Source: Aquilonibacter sp963820185
Lineage (GTDB): Bacteria > Vulcanimicrobiota > Vulcanimicrobiia > Vulcanimicrobiales > Vulcanimicrobiaceae
Assembly (NCBI GenBank): GCA_963820185.1
Contig: CAWFYV010000002.1
Location: 620,001-684,000, forward strand
Length of the DNA stretch: 64,000 bases
Direction of reading: 5' to 3'
Made by a program: the position numbers and the translations under genes. Each line of letters opens with the position of its first letter. The first letter of the stretch is position 1. This document shows, piece by piece, positions 42,925 through 51,329 of the stretch. The notes beneath the pieces were generated by a model that did not search any database, had not been told where the DNA came from, and saw only the letters and a program-made list of their open reading frames with translations.

Positions 42925-43600
42925 GATAGTAGTAGCCCCGTTCTTCGTCGGTAACGATCCTGCCGTCTTCGAGACGCACGACGCGGCGGCGCATGCGATC
43001 GACGACGGCTTGGTTGTGTGTGGCGACGAGCACCGTCGTGCCCTTGAGATTGATCCGCAGCAACAACTCCATGATCTCGGTCGTGTTTGATGGATCGAGA
43101 TTGCCGGTAGGCTCGTCGCACAGGAGAATCTTCGGATTGTTGACGAGTGCGCGCGCGATCGCGGTGCGCTGTTGTTCGCCGCCGGAGAGTTCACCCGGAT
43201 ACATGCGGCTCTTGTGCGCGAGCCCGACGAGGTCAAGCGCGCGCGGCACTTGCCGCATCACATCTTTGGTGTGCGCGCCGGTAACTTGCATTGCGAACGC
43301 AACGTTTTCCCAAACGGTTTTGTCACTGAGCAGTTTGAAATCTTGGAACACCACGCCAAGATGCCGGCGCAGCGCCGGCACGCGGCCGCGCCGCAAGCGC
43401 TCGACGCGAATGCCGTCAACGGTGATCTCACCGCTGCTTGGAAGTTGCTCCCGATAAAGGAGACGCAAGAGACTCGACTTGCCCGTGCCCGAATGTCCCA
43501 CGAGGAAAACAAAGTCGCCTTTGGCGATTTCCAACGTGACATTATCAAGGGCACGCACGCCGTTTTGGTAGACTAGCGAAACGTTGCGAAGGGAAATCAT
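42890..43600 (-). CDS. ftsE: Cell-division ABC ATPase FtsE
   Basis: A 236-residue ATPase with Walker A GHSGTGKSS, Q-loop FQDFKLL, signature LSGGEQQRTAIARALV, Walker B ILLCDEPTGNLDP and H-loop ATHNQAV. The MISLRNVSLVYQNGVRALDNV start and SDKTVWENVAFAM segment are FtsE-typical. It heads the leftward operon ftsE-ftsX-kinase-regulator-M23-S41-S41 and is divergent from the acyl-CoA dehydrogenase gene across 47 bases. Confidence 0.95.
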   Translation of the reverse strand: MISLRNVSLVYQNGVRALDNVTLEIAKGDFVFLVGHSGTGKSSLLRLLYREQLPSSGEITVDGIRVERLRRGRVPALRRHLGVVFQDFKLLSDKTVWENVAFAMQVTGAHTKDVMRQVPRALDLVGLAHKSRMYPGELSGGEQQRTAIARALVNNPKILLCDEPTGNLDPSNTTEIMELLLRINLKGTTVLVATHNQAVVDRMRRRVVRLEDGRIVTDEERGYYYLGLGQGQILSG

Positions 43601-43647
43601 CGCTGCAAAAGGGTTTTTCCTTAAGCCAATCGCTATACCTCCGGGCT

Positions 43648-44796
43648 ATGAATTTCGACCTCTCCGACGATCAGAAAGCGATCCAGCGCCTCGCGCGCGA
43701 TTTCGCGCAGAATGAGGTGCGCCCGCGCGCCGAGGAGATGGATCGGGAGGAGGCCTTCCCCTACGAACTCGTCGCCGACATGGCCGAGCTCGGGTTCATG
43801 GGCCTTCCGTTTCCTGAAGAATATGGCGGTGCCGGCGCCGATACGGTGAGTTACGCGCTCGCGGTGATGGAGATCGCGCGCGTCGACGCCTCAACCGCAA
43901 TCACGATGGCCGCGCACATCTCGCTCGGCGCCTCGCCGTTCTACCTTTTTGGGACGGAAGAGCAGAAGCAGCGCTATCTGGTGCCGCTCGCGCAGGGCAA
44001 GATGCTGTGGGGCTTCGGCTTGACCGAGCCCAACGCGGGAAGCGACGCGGGCAACGTCCAGACGAAGGCCACGCTGCAAGACGGCAACTGGGTCATCAAT
44101 GGAACCAAGGCCTTCATCACCAACGCGGGGACCACGATCACCGGCGGGACGACGATCACCGCGGTCACCGGCACGCGCCCCGACGGGAAGCCGGAGATCT
44201 CGAACATCATCGTGCCGCAAGACACACCCGGGTTCACCCGCAGCAAGAAGTATAAGAAGATGGGCTGGCGCGCGTCGGACACGCGCGAGCTGAGCTTCGC
44301 CGACGCGGCCGTGCCGCAGGAGAACCTGCTCGGCAAACGCGGCGAGGGCTATCATCAGTTCTTACAGATTCTTGACGGTGGGCGGATCTCGGTCGCGGCC
44401 TTGTCGGTCGGGCTTTCGATGGGCGCATACGACGAAGCGCTGCAGTACGCAAAGGATCGCGTCGCGTTCGGCAAACCGATCAGTAAGTTCCAGGCGATTC
44501 AGTTCAAGTTGGTCGACATGCTGTGCGAGATCGAGCACGCGAAGATGATGGTGCTCAAGGCCGCGTGGGAAAAAGACGAAGGCCGCGAGTTCGAGCAAAC
44601 CGCGAGCTTAGCAAAGTTGTATTCCGGCGAAGTCTCGCGCCGCGTCGTCAACGAGGCGGTGCAGATCCACGGCGGCTACGGCTTCATGGACGAGTATCCG
44701 GTCTCGCGCATGTATCGCGATCAGAAGATCAACGAGATCGGCGAAGGCACGAACGAAGTGCAACGCCTCGTGCTCGCGCGCATGATGGGACTATAA
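43648..44796 (+). CDS. Acyl-CoA dehydrogenase
   Basis: A 382-residue flavoenzyme that makes the 2,3-double bond in acyl-CoA during beta-oxidation. Motifs: FGLTEPNAGSDAG (FAD/substrate region), ITNAG, RVAFGKPISKFQAIQF and the C-terminal VQIHGGYGFMDEYPVSRMYRDQKINEIGEGTNEVQ, with the catalytic Glu in the GEGTNEVQ-proximal position used by short- and medium-chain enzymes. It could supply precursors for PHA. A hairpin lies just downstream. Confidence 0.95.
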   Translation: MNFDLSDDQKAIQRLARDFAQNEVRPRAEEMDREEAFPYELVADMAELGFMGLPFPEEYGGAGADTVSYALAVMEIARVDASTAITMAAHISLGASPFYLFGTEEQKQRYLVPLAQGKMLWGFGLTEPNAGSDAGNVQTKATLQDGNWVINGTKAFITNAGTTITGGTTITAVTGTRPDGKPEISNIIVPQDTPGFTRSKKYKKMGWRASDTRELSFADAAVPQENLLGKRGEGYHQFLQILDGGRISVAALSVGLSMGAYDEALQYAKDRVAFGKPISKFQAIQFKLVDMLCEIEHAKMMVLKAAWEKDEGREFEQTASLAKLYSGEVSRRVVNEAVQIHGGYGFMDEYPVSRMYRDQKINEIGEGTNEVQRLVLARMMGL

Positions 44797-44822
44797 CCTT
44801 TTGTCACTAAACTAAATGCCGA

Positions 44823-44843
44823 GGGCCGCTCAATGAGCGGCCC
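44823..44843 (+). terminator. Hairpin after the acyl-CoA dehydrogenase gene
   Basis: GGGCCGCT, loop CAATG, AGCGGCCC: perfect 8-bp stem 26 bases past the stop. It has no T-tract, so termination is likely but not certain. Confidence 0.5.
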
Positions 44844-44912
44844 CGGTGACGCACAGCCCGATACCAACAAGTTTATCACGCGCAGCGGTCCGCGTGGAAA
44901 GGGTTACAGTCG

Positions 44913-45263
44913 ATGCCTTCAATCTACGACGACCTTAAACCGCATTTTCGCGCTCGCGTGAGACTACTGACCAACGAAGAGGGCGGCCGCAAGTCACCAG
45001 GAAATTTTCCAGGTTATCTTCCGGATATGAAATTTCACGGCGATGATCGTGGGATGTATGGAGCTGGTTACTTCCGACCAGTCGACGCAATAGCGGGCGT
45101 CGTGATCGCCGTCGCCCCAGGCGAGGAAGTGGATCTCGACATCCTCCTCCGTCACCCAGAGCCGGAGTACATGCCGGACTTAATTCTGGGGAGAACATTC
45201 GAGCTATGCGAAGGTACGACCGTCATTGGACGAGGCGTCGTAACAGCGGTGTACCTTAGCTAG
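44913..45263 (+). CDS. Free-standing EF-Tu domain III-like protein
   Basis: A 116-residue protein that aligns by eye along its length with the C-terminal beta-barrel of elongation factor Tu: FRARVRLLTNEEGGRKSP (EF-Tu: V-x-V-L-x-K-E-E-G-G-R), F-P-G-Y-x-P-D-M-K-F, and CEGTTVIGRGVVTAV at the end. The GTPase and domain II are absent, so it cannot act as a translation factor. The function is unknown; similar orphan domains are usually annotated as hypothetical. Its end overlaps the convergent DUF695/RraB gene by three bases. Confidence 0.75.
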   Translation: MPSIYDDLKPHFRARVRLLTNEEGGRKSPGNFPGYLPDMKFHGDDRGMYGAGYFRPVDAIAGVVIAVAPGEEVDLDILLRHPEPEYMPDLILGRTFELCEGTTVIGRGVVTAVYLS

Positions 45264-46012
45264 TCCTCGCCGTCTTCCGCGGCCTGGTCTTCGTAGGCGC
45301 CTTCCTCGTCGGGATCGATGCCCCAACCTTCGTACGTGCCCCCAAACGGTGCGATGACGCGCACGATCTCGGCGCGTGCGGCTTTGAGATTCTCCGGCGT
45401 CACGATCATCGAGCGACTCGCTTCGATCACGCTGTCGTAGGATTCATCCTCGGTGGCGAACCCTGCGTTGCGCAGGGCCTGCAGTGCTACTGCTTCCTTT
45501 CCATCGGGTATCTCGCAGTCAAAGACCACGTCGAATTGTCGCGAGAGATCCTCGCCGGCTTCGTCCATCTGCGCGATCTGATCGTTGTCGCGCGCCTCTT
45601 CCAGCTCCTCACCGCGCAGCGCGTAGCGCTCGTAGGTCGCCCACGCGTCATCGCGTTGCGACTGCACGTCGATCGCAATTTGCAGATCGGCGACACGGAC
45701 GCGTAACGCGGCCGCCGCCTCCTCGCCCGCAGCGTAGACGTAGATTTTGTAGTTGCCTGCGCCACTTACCGTGCACACTGCGGCGGCGTCGTGCTCATCG
45801 CAGACCGCCTCGAGTTGTTGCTCGAGGCGAAAGAGCGCTTGCGCGCTGCCGTCGGTCGGCTGACCGTCCGGATCGATTGCAAATCCCGAGGCAGTAATCG
45901 TCAGGAGATTGGGATGGGCCTTGCGAAAGGTATCATCGTCCGCGAAATCAACGTCGACAGAGACTTCGAGCGATGGGGTGTCGCCGGTTTCGTACGGAAT
46001 CCAATCAGCCAT
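45260..46012 (-). CDS. DUF695 plus RraB-like protein
   Basis: A 250-residue acidic protein. The N-terminal half (WIPYETGDTPSLEVSVDVDF...) is DUF695-like. The C-terminal half (DVVFDCEIPDGKEAVALQALRNAGFATE...VTPENLKAARAEIVRVIAPFGGTYEGWGID) resembles the RNase E inhibitor RraB family. An RNase E/G gene is in the same window, which makes a link possible but unproven. The ATG at 46012 is 18 bases from the divergent peroxiredoxin start; no good ribosome-binding site is visible. Confidence 0.75.
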   Translation of the reverse strand: MADWIPYETGDTPSLEVSVDVDFADDDTFRKAHPNLLTITASGFAIDPDGQPTDGSAQALFRLEQQLEAVCDEHDAAAVCTVSGAGNYKIYVYAAGEEAAAALRVRVADLQIAIDVQSQRDDAWATYERYALRGEELEEARDNDQIAQMDEAGEDLSRQFDVVFDCEIPDGKEAVALQALRNAGFATEDESYDSVIEASRSMIVTPENLKAARAEIVRVIAPFGGTYEGWGIDPDEEGAYEDQAAEDGED

Positions 46013-46029
46013 AAGGGGGAGGTTATCCG

Positions 46030-46572
46030 ATGCTTCGACGTTCCCTCGCAACGACCGCATTAATCGCAGCTTTCATCTGTGCCCCCGCGTATGCGGCACT
46101 CGAGAATGGCGCGAAGGCGCCGGTTTTCACGTTGCAGGCGGCGATGGCCGGCAATACATTCACATTCAGCCTTGCCGACGCACTGAAGAAGGGCCCGGTC
46201 GTGCTGTACTTCTATCCGGCTGCTTTCACGCCGGGATGCACGGTTGAAGCGCACGACTTCGCCGATGCAATCGACAAATACAAGGCGATGAACGCAACGG
46301 TAATCGGCGTATCGCACGATCCGATCGATAAGCTGCAGAAATTCTCAGTCAGCGAATGTCACAGCAAATTCCCGGTTGCCGCCGACGTCGATCAAACCGT
46401 CGAGAAGCAATATGATTCGATCCTGGCGCAGAAGCCGGAGTATGCAAATCGCACATCCTATGTGATCGCGCAAGACGGCACGATCTTCTATAGCTACACC
46501 GATCTCCATCCCGATCAGCACGTGGCGAACACGCTCGCTGCGCTCGAAAGACTCGAGAATAAGAAACCGTGA
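46030..46572 (+). CDS. Secreted peroxiredoxin (AhpC/TSA, BCP-like)
   Basis: A 180-residue thiol peroxidase with a signal peptide (ATTALIAAFICAPAYA). The peroxidatic Cys70 is in FTPGC; Cys110 (VSECHSKFP) may be resolving, as in atypical 2-Cys BCP enzymes. A strong GGGGGAGG site precedes the ATG. The downstream gene starts within its stop. It would remove peroxides in the periplasm. Confidence 0.92.
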   Translation: MLRRSLATTALIAAFICAPAYAALENGAKAPVFTLQAAMAGNTFTFSLADALKKGPVVLYFYPAAFTPGCTVEAHDFADAIDKYKAMNATVIGVSHDPIDKLQKFSVSECHSKFPVAADVDQTVEKQYDSILAQKPEYANRTSYVIAQDGTIFYSYTDLHPDQHVANTLAALERLENKKP

Positions 46573-47396
46573 TGCGACGCGGCATTTTTGCTGCGCTCGC
46601 GATTACTACGCTCGTTGCCGGTCTGTTCCTAAGCGGACCGGCAGCAGTGCATGCACAATCGAGTGCGCTCGTTTCGGTGCTTTCGGAGGTCCAGCAACTT
46701 TCACAGAACGATTTCAACGCGCTCGCCTCGTGGGCAAACAACGGTGCGCCGCCGCCATATAATACGGGCTTTGCAATCGATCAAACGAAGGCCGACATTC
46801 TTAAGCTTGGCGATAAGGATCGCCAGGCGGTGTTGTGGTGGCTGCAGGGTAACGGACGTTCCGCGCTATATGCGCGTGGCGCGAACGACTATCAGATCGG
46901 ACCGCCGCGCGCACCCGCCGATTCGGCTGCGCCGACACCGTCGCCAACGCCGGGTCCGTGGCGCCAGATTCCCCTCGCTTCAGCAACGCTCGACGCTGGT
47001 GTGCAGGGGCAGATACAGATCATCGGTGGCTTTGCCGCGGTCCGGCGCGACGGAACCGGAGCAATTGCGTGCGTCTCGTTCAAGAACCTCAGCCCGATGA
47101 CGGCCCGCCGCGTCGTGTTCGAGTTTCCGTTACTCGATGCGCAAGCGAATCCACTGGGAACGCTGACGCTCGATCGCACCGGCGAGTTCTCGAGCAACAT
47201 CGCGATCATGACCTACGACGGCTTCTCCGATTGGCAGAATGGTGCAATTGGCCCCCGCGGTCGCGTCGACAATTGCATCCTGCGAACGCTGCCCACCGCC
47301 GCCGTGCCGCTCCTACAAGCGCGCACGGCAAGCTATCGTGTTACGCGTGTCGAGTACGACGGCGGCTCCGTATGGACGCCGTCAGGTTCATTCTAG
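46572..47396 (+). CDS. Secreted protein of unknown function
   Basis: A 274-residue protein with a clear signal peptide (ALAITTLVAGLFLSGPAAVHA). A helical region (residues 35-100) is followed by a Pro/Thr-rich linker (PTPSPTPG) and a beta-rich C-terminal domain (CVSFKNLSPMTARRVVFEFPLLD). ATG 46572 overlaps the peroxiredoxin stop; GTG 46569 is an alternative. The pair is cotranscribed. No family recognised. Confidence 0.75.
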   Translation: MRRGIFAALAITTLVAGLFLSGPAAVHAQSSALVSVLSEVQQLSQNDFNALASWANNGAPPPYNTGFAIDQTKADILKLGDKDRQAVLWWLQGNGRSALYARGANDYQIGPPRAPADSAAPTPSPTPGPWRQIPLASATLDAGVQGQIQIIGGFAAVRRDGTGAIACVSFKNLSPMTARRVVFEFPLLDAQANPLGTLTLDRTGEFSSNIAIMTYDGFSDWQNGAIGPRGRVDNCILRTLPTAAVPLLQARTASYRVTRVEYDGGSVWTPSGSF

Positions 47397-47791
47397 CGGG
47401 CGATGTTTCCACACGAGACGTAGGTGCCGAGATCGAATCCGCTCTTGTGGACATTGATCGCGTAATGTCCCTTGAGAAGATCGCTCAGATTGACGCCTGC
47501 GACGAGCGAATCGCCTTTGCCGTTGACCGTGTCGCGCAGTGCGTACTCGGGCGCTTTGTTGATTGCACCGCAGGTGCCGATGTGGATGTGCGTCGGTTGC
47601 GCCACTACGGTGCCGTTCTGCAACGCCACGACGACGCCGATGCCGCCGGTGCCCTGGGTGATGGTCGCTATACCGTCTTCGCCGCTGCCGTTGAGCGCCT
47701 TCATGGGAATCGTGATCGAGTTGGGCTCCTGGCTCGCTGCCGGAACGGTGAATGCGGCCAGGAGCATGAGTGTTACTGCAAGTTTCTTCAT
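47393..47791 (-). CDS. Small secreted protein, CHRD-like beta-sandwich
   Basis: A 132-residue protein with a signal peptide (MLLAAFTVPAAS) and a beta-rich domain: MKALNGSGEDGIATITQ...PTHIHIGTCG...LLKGHYAINVHKSG. The HIHIGTCG and INVH elements resemble CHRD or Cu/Zn-SOD-like sandwich folds, but the full metal-ligand set of SOD is not present. It lies downstream of an outer-membrane barrel gene and its start codon sits in a long hairpin. Confidence 0.65.
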   Translation of the reverse strand: MKKLAVTLMLLAAFTVPAASQEPNSITIPMKALNGSGEDGIATITQGTGGIGVVVALQNGTVVAQPTHIHIGTCGAINKAPEYALRDTVNGKGDSLVAGVNLSDLLKGHYAINVHKSGFDLGTYVSCGNIAR

Positions 47792-47822
47792 GTTTTCTAC
47801 GATCTGCAGAAAGCATGAAGAA
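47784..47822 (-). promoter_or_regulatory. Hairpin covering the start codon of the CHRD-like gene
   Basis: TTCTTCATG (47784-47792) pairs perfectly with CATGAAGAA (47814-47822), with five further pairs inside after one mismatch. The stem includes the start codon and lies four bases after the barrel gene stop. It may limit translation or attenuate the upstream transcript. Confidence 0.5.
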
Positions 47823-47825
47823 AGT

Positions 47826-49568
47826 CTAAAAACGAATACCGATGTTTGTCATGCGGGTGTGTGCGAATTGTTCGGTTTGTGCAAACCACCGTGCATGGAC
47901 GCTTATTGGACCACTTATCGCGCCATCGAGATGCGCATTGCCCGCGAGATTGTAGAGATCGCGGCGCCATATGAGATCGAAGCGCAACGTACCAGCATTC
48001 GCCGAGAGCCACGCGGAACCAACACTTTGCGCCGAGCCCGTGTGCGGATGCACTTCGAGCCACCAGGTACGCAGACTTAGCGACGGTGCGAGCTGCCACG
48101 CAAGAAATGCGCCGGCACTCGTGTCGTTGATGCTTGCGCTACGGGTGCCGAAGGACGTCAGTCCGATGCGCACCTGCCGCACGTCCGTATAGATAAGATC
48201 GAGCTCGTCGCTGCTCATTGGGCTGAGCGGTGAGATCGCAAATTCGCTCGCGTTATATGCGCCGAACACTGTCTGAAGCAGATACCCGGAGCTCGCGCTC
48301 CCCTGCAGATCCCATGCGGGCGACGGGTGAAGATCGAGCGTGGCCGACGTGTCGTGGCCGGTGAGCGACGTCGTCGCCGGCTCCGGGTACGTATTGACAA
48401 AGCGCACGCCGTCGACGCCGTAGGCAACGTTGGCGGTCAGCCACGGCAACTTCGCGTTGACGCCTGCGTAGGCACGCGATTGATCGATTGTCCCGGCAAC
48501 GTATGGGGAATATGACGGTGCCCAAAACCAGCCGGTGCTGTCGTGTGTAGCAATCTCGGCAAACGGCGCAATGACCGCGCGCGAACGCACGCCCACACGT
48601 GCATCGAAATCCGACCACAAGTCGTTCGAATCGAAGAGTGAGGACGTGTAACCGTCGGTTCCGCGATCGCCGGTAAGCGACGCATAGACGTCCGTGCCCG
48701 ACGTGCGCTCGTAGGCAAGACGATAGGCGGAGAACGAGCTATCCATCGTGCCGGCATTGCCGCTCGCGAGCTCGCCGGAGCCGCTCATGAGCGCGACCTG
48801 CAAGGTTGCATTCGGAAGCGGCAGCGCGAGCGACGCGATGCCGCGACTGCGCGTTCCGCTTGCATCCGACGAATAGCCGACCGCGGCGGCGTTCGTGCCG
48901 TTGACGGAGAGGCCGCCGATCACGCTCGAGCCGGCGGCGACAAGCGGTGCACCGCCCGTCGTGGTGACGGAAAATGTTCCGGCGCCGGCCACGTTGCCGT
49001 ATTCGTAGGCTTGTGGCACGCGCTCGACATCGACATCTGCGGCACTGTCGTAAGAAATCGTGGAGTACGTTGTCCAGCCGTCGGCGCTGTTGTAATCGGG
49101 AACGCCATCGAGGACCAACAATCCGCCGACGGTGGAAGTGCTCCGGTCATGCAGCGATGACGCGAAGAGCGGGTTGGCATTTTGTTCTAACACGATCCAC
49201 GGCGTGAGCGAGACGGCCGACTCAGCGTGCGTGTACGGAAGATTCGCGAGATCGGCGTGCGACGGGCCCTCGAGGCGCACGGCGTCGTAGCGCTGGACCA
49301 CGGCCGTGACCGTTCCGTCGGCGGCAACCCGCGCCCGGGTCGGCCGGCAGAAATCGCAGGTGATCTCGACTGCTGTGCCCGCGCCCTCGATCGCGAACGT
49401 TCCGTCAGGCGCGGTTCGAGCACTTACCGCCGGCGCTGCGCCCGCCAAGCGAACCAGCGCTCCGGCGATCGGCGCTCCCTCCTGGTCGCGCACGCTCCCG
49501 ACGACGAGGGGCGCCGGAGCGGCGCCCAGGACGAACGCGGCCAGCAGCAGCAAAAAAGGGCGGTTCAT
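47826..49568 (-). CDS. TonB-dependent-receptor-like outer-membrane protein with carboxypeptidase-like N-terminal domain
   Basis: A 580-residue protein with a signal peptide (LLLLAAFVLGAAPA), a carboxypeptidase-regulatory-like Ig domain (GSVRDQEGAPIAGALVRL...APDGTFAIEG, residues to about 90), a plug-like segment (GGLLVLDGVPDYN...DVERVPQAYEYGN) and alternating beta strands ending in IGIRF with terminal Phe. It is somewhat short for a TonB receptor, and no TonB box is obvious. It probably imports or binds a large substrate; none can be named. Confidence 0.8.
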   Translation of the reverse strand: MNRPFLLLLAAFVLGAAPAPLVVGSVRDQEGAPIAGALVRLAGAAPAVSARTAPDGTFAIEGAGTAVEITCDFCRPTRARVAADGTVTAVVQRYDAVRLEGPSHADLANLPYTHAESAVSLTPWIVLEQNANPLFASSLHDRSTSTVGGLLVLDGVPDYNSADGWTTYSTISYDSAADVDVERVPQAYEYGNVAGAGTFSVTTTGGAPLVAAGSSVIGGLSVNGTNAAAVGYSSDASGTRSRGIASLALPLPNATLQVALMSGSGELASGNAGTMDSSFSAYRLAYERTSGTDVYASLTGDRGTDGYTSSLFDSNDLWSDFDARVGVRSRAVIAPFAEIATHDSTGWFWAPSYSPYVAGTIDQSRAYAGVNAKLPWLTANVAYGVDGVRFVNTYPEPATTSLTGHDTSATLDLHPSPAWDLQGSASSGYLLQTVFGAYNASEFAISPLSPMSSDELDLIYTDVRQVRIGLTSFGTRSASINDTSAGAFLAWQLAPSLSLRTWWLEVHPHTGSAQSVGSAWLSANAGTLRFDLIWRRDLYNLAGNAHLDGAISGPISVHARWFAQTEQFAHTRMTNIGIRF

Positions 49569-49601
49569 GCATTCCTCAGATTTTGGCCTATACTGGTGCT
49601 G

Positions 49602-49853
49602 ATGATCACTCGCCTCGTCGCGCGCTTGGCCCTGGCCGGACTACTGCTCTTAGCCGCAGTAAGCCTGCGCTACGCGTATGTCGATGCGGGCGTACTCACG
49701 GCGAGCACCGATGTGCTCGCGCCATCAACGCAACCGGCGTTGCTCGGTGCAATCAACGAAGACGGACGCACGGGGTGGTTGTGCCGTCCGGAGCAAGCCG
49801 CGGGCGCGAAGAGCGCAAAGATCGCGGAGCTTCCGTCGGGGCCGCGGCCTTAA
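49602..49853 (+). CDS. Small membrane-anchored or secreted protein
   Basis: An 83-residue protein with a hydrophobic start (LVARLALAGLLLLAAVSLRYAYV) and a short soluble part. The ATG lies eight bases after a TATACT element. It precedes a TPR protein by five bases, so they are probably cotranscribed. No family recognised. Confidence 0.55.
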   Translation: MITRLVARLALAGLLLLAAVSLRYAYVDAGVLTASTDVLAPSTQPALLGAINEDGRTGWLCRPEQAAGAKSAKIAELPSGPRP

Positions 49854-49858
49854 GCGCT

Positions 49859-50671
49859 ATGCGCCCTTCGTGGTTCGTGCTCGCGGTCGCATGTGCGTTC
49901 GCGGCGAGCCCTGCGAGCGCGCAAACATATAACCCAACGCCTGCGCCGCGAAGTACGTCTTCTGCTGCGATGCACGCGCAGGCCGTGCAACGCGAAATCG
50001 TCGAGCGCTTTCACTTGGGCTTAGCCGCACTCGACGCACGTCATTGGAGCGATGCGGAAGCGGAGTTCACGCGCATCCTCGCATTGCAGCCGCGCGAGCC
50101 GCAGGGCTCGACAGCCGCGTACGACCTCGGCATCGCGCAGGCACAACTCGGCGAATACGACAGCGCGGCAAATTCGTTCCAGCGTGCGATCGCCCTCGAT
50201 CCCGGCTTCCTCGCGGCGATGGCCAATTTGATCGCCGTTGACGTCAGCCGTGGCAATCTGGCCGATGCCCGCGCCGTTGCAAATCACTTCGTCTCTCTCG
50301 CGCCCGATTCGGCTCGCGCACTCTATGCGCGCGGGCTGGTTGCATTGCAAAGCGGCGACCTCGGTACCGCGCACGACGATTTCTCCAAGCTCTTGCGCAA
50401 CGATCCGCAATACGCGGTCGCGCACTACGATCTCGGGATCGTCGAGGTGCGCGCCGGCCGCTATGACGATGCGCAGCGTGAGTTTGCGGCTGCGTTGCAG
50501 CTCGCGCCGGCTTACGCGCGGGCGCGTTTCGCACTCGGCACCGTGCTTCTGCATAACGGCGACCGCACGGGTGCTCGCTCGTCGTTCGAGCGAGCGGCAG
50601 CGGATGCAAGCGATGATCCCGCATTGCGCGGGCTCGCGCTTGAAATGCGCAACGCAATTCCCGCGCCGTAA
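49859..50671 (+). CDS. Secreted tetratricopeptide-repeat protein
   Basis: A 270-residue protein with a signal peptide (VLAVACAFAASPASA) and about six TPR units (e.g. GLAALDARHWSDAEAEFTRILALQP; YDLGIVEVRAGRYDDAQREFAAALQLAP). It presumably scaffolds protein contacts in the periplasm. It sits upstream of the copper/haem cluster, separated from it by 75 bases. Confidence 0.88.
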   Translation: MRPSWFVLAVACAFAASPASAQTYNPTPAPRSTSSAAMHAQAVQREIVERFHLGLAALDARHWSDAEAEFTRILALQPREPQGSTAAYDLGIAQAQLGEYDSAANSFQRAIALDPGFLAAMANLIAVDVSRGNLADARAVANHFVSLAPDSARALYARGLVALQSGDLGTAHDDFSKLLRNDPQYAVAHYDLGIVEVRAGRYDDAQREFAAALQLAPAYARARFALGTVLLHNGDRTGARSSFERAAADASDDPALRGLALEMRNAIPAP

Positions 50672-50713
50672 AACCGTACTTTACACTTTCTTCAGAACTT
50701 ATCAGTACGCTGC

Positions 50714-50739
50714 GAGCCTCACTCTTGATTTGGAGGCTC
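50714..50739 (+). promoter_or_regulatory. 5'-UTR hairpin that would mask the ribosome-binding site of the COG4315 lipoprotein gene
   Basis: GAGCCTC (50714-50720) pairs perfectly with GAGGCTC (50733-50739), which contains most of the GGAGG ribosome-binding site eight bases before the ATG at 50747. Translational control is possible. Confidence 0.4.
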
Positions 50740-50746
50740 TCCCCTT

Positions 50747-51328
50747 ATGCAACGTACACCTCTATTTGCGGGAACGGCGTTCGTCGCAGCGGTGCTGCTT
50801 GCGGCGTGCGGTGGTGGAGGTACCAGCTCTGCACCGACTGTCGTGCCAACGCAGTTGGCGCCGAGCGGTTCACCGACAGTCACTCCGACCCCGGCGTCGA
50901 CAGCTACGCCGACTCCAGCCGCGACGAATCCGCCGAGCATGCCGTCAACCGCGACGGTTAGCGGCGCCACCGTTCTGGTCGGCCAGAACGGACACACGCT
51001 CTACGTTTTTGGCGCTGATACAGCGAACACGTCGAATTGCGGCGCATCGAATGGTTGCACCGCCGCGTGGCCGCCATATGCCGCACCCGCCGGAACGACC
51101 GCGCCAGCAGGTAGCGGATTCGGAATCATCATGCGCAGCGACGGCACGCTCCAGTGGACGCTAGGCACGCAGCCACTCTATGAATACGCCGGCGACACTG
51201 CAGCGGGAACGGCCAACGGCCAAGGCATTACGGCCTTCGGCGGTTTATGGACCGCGGGGCAGCCGGGATCGACGTCCACGATGCCGACAGCGACGCCGTA
51301 CAATCCGTACATCCGGATCCGTCTCTAA
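50747..51328 (+). CDS. COG4315-type secreted lipoprotein (Yx(F/W)xxD repeat family)
   Basis: A 193-residue lipoprotein. The lipobox is LLAAC. A Pro/Thr-rich linker is followed by a domain with GHTLYVFGADTANTSNCGASNGCTAAWPP and DGTLQWTLGTQPLYEYAGD, the diagnostic pattern of this family of unknown function. These are often next to copper or respiratory genes; here Sco, cupredoxin and haem-barrel genes follow with overlaps or one-base gaps. Confidence 0.88.
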   Translation: MQRTPLFAGTAFVAAVLLAACGGGGTSSAPTVVPTQLAPSGSPTVTPTPASTATPTPAATNPPSMPSTATVSGATVLVGQNGHTLYVFGADTANTSNCGASNGCTAAWPPYAAPAGTTAPAGSGFGIIMRSDGTLQWTLGTQPLYEYAGDTAAGTANGQGITAFGGLWTAGQPGSTSTMPTATPYNPYIRIRL

Positions 51329-51329
51329 C

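Noticed and set aside
44797..44912. tRNA or small RNA gene between the acyl-CoA dehydrogenase and EF-Tu-like genes
   Set aside because: Only one hairpin is visible; there is no cloverleaf, T-loop GTTCRA motif or acceptor pairing.
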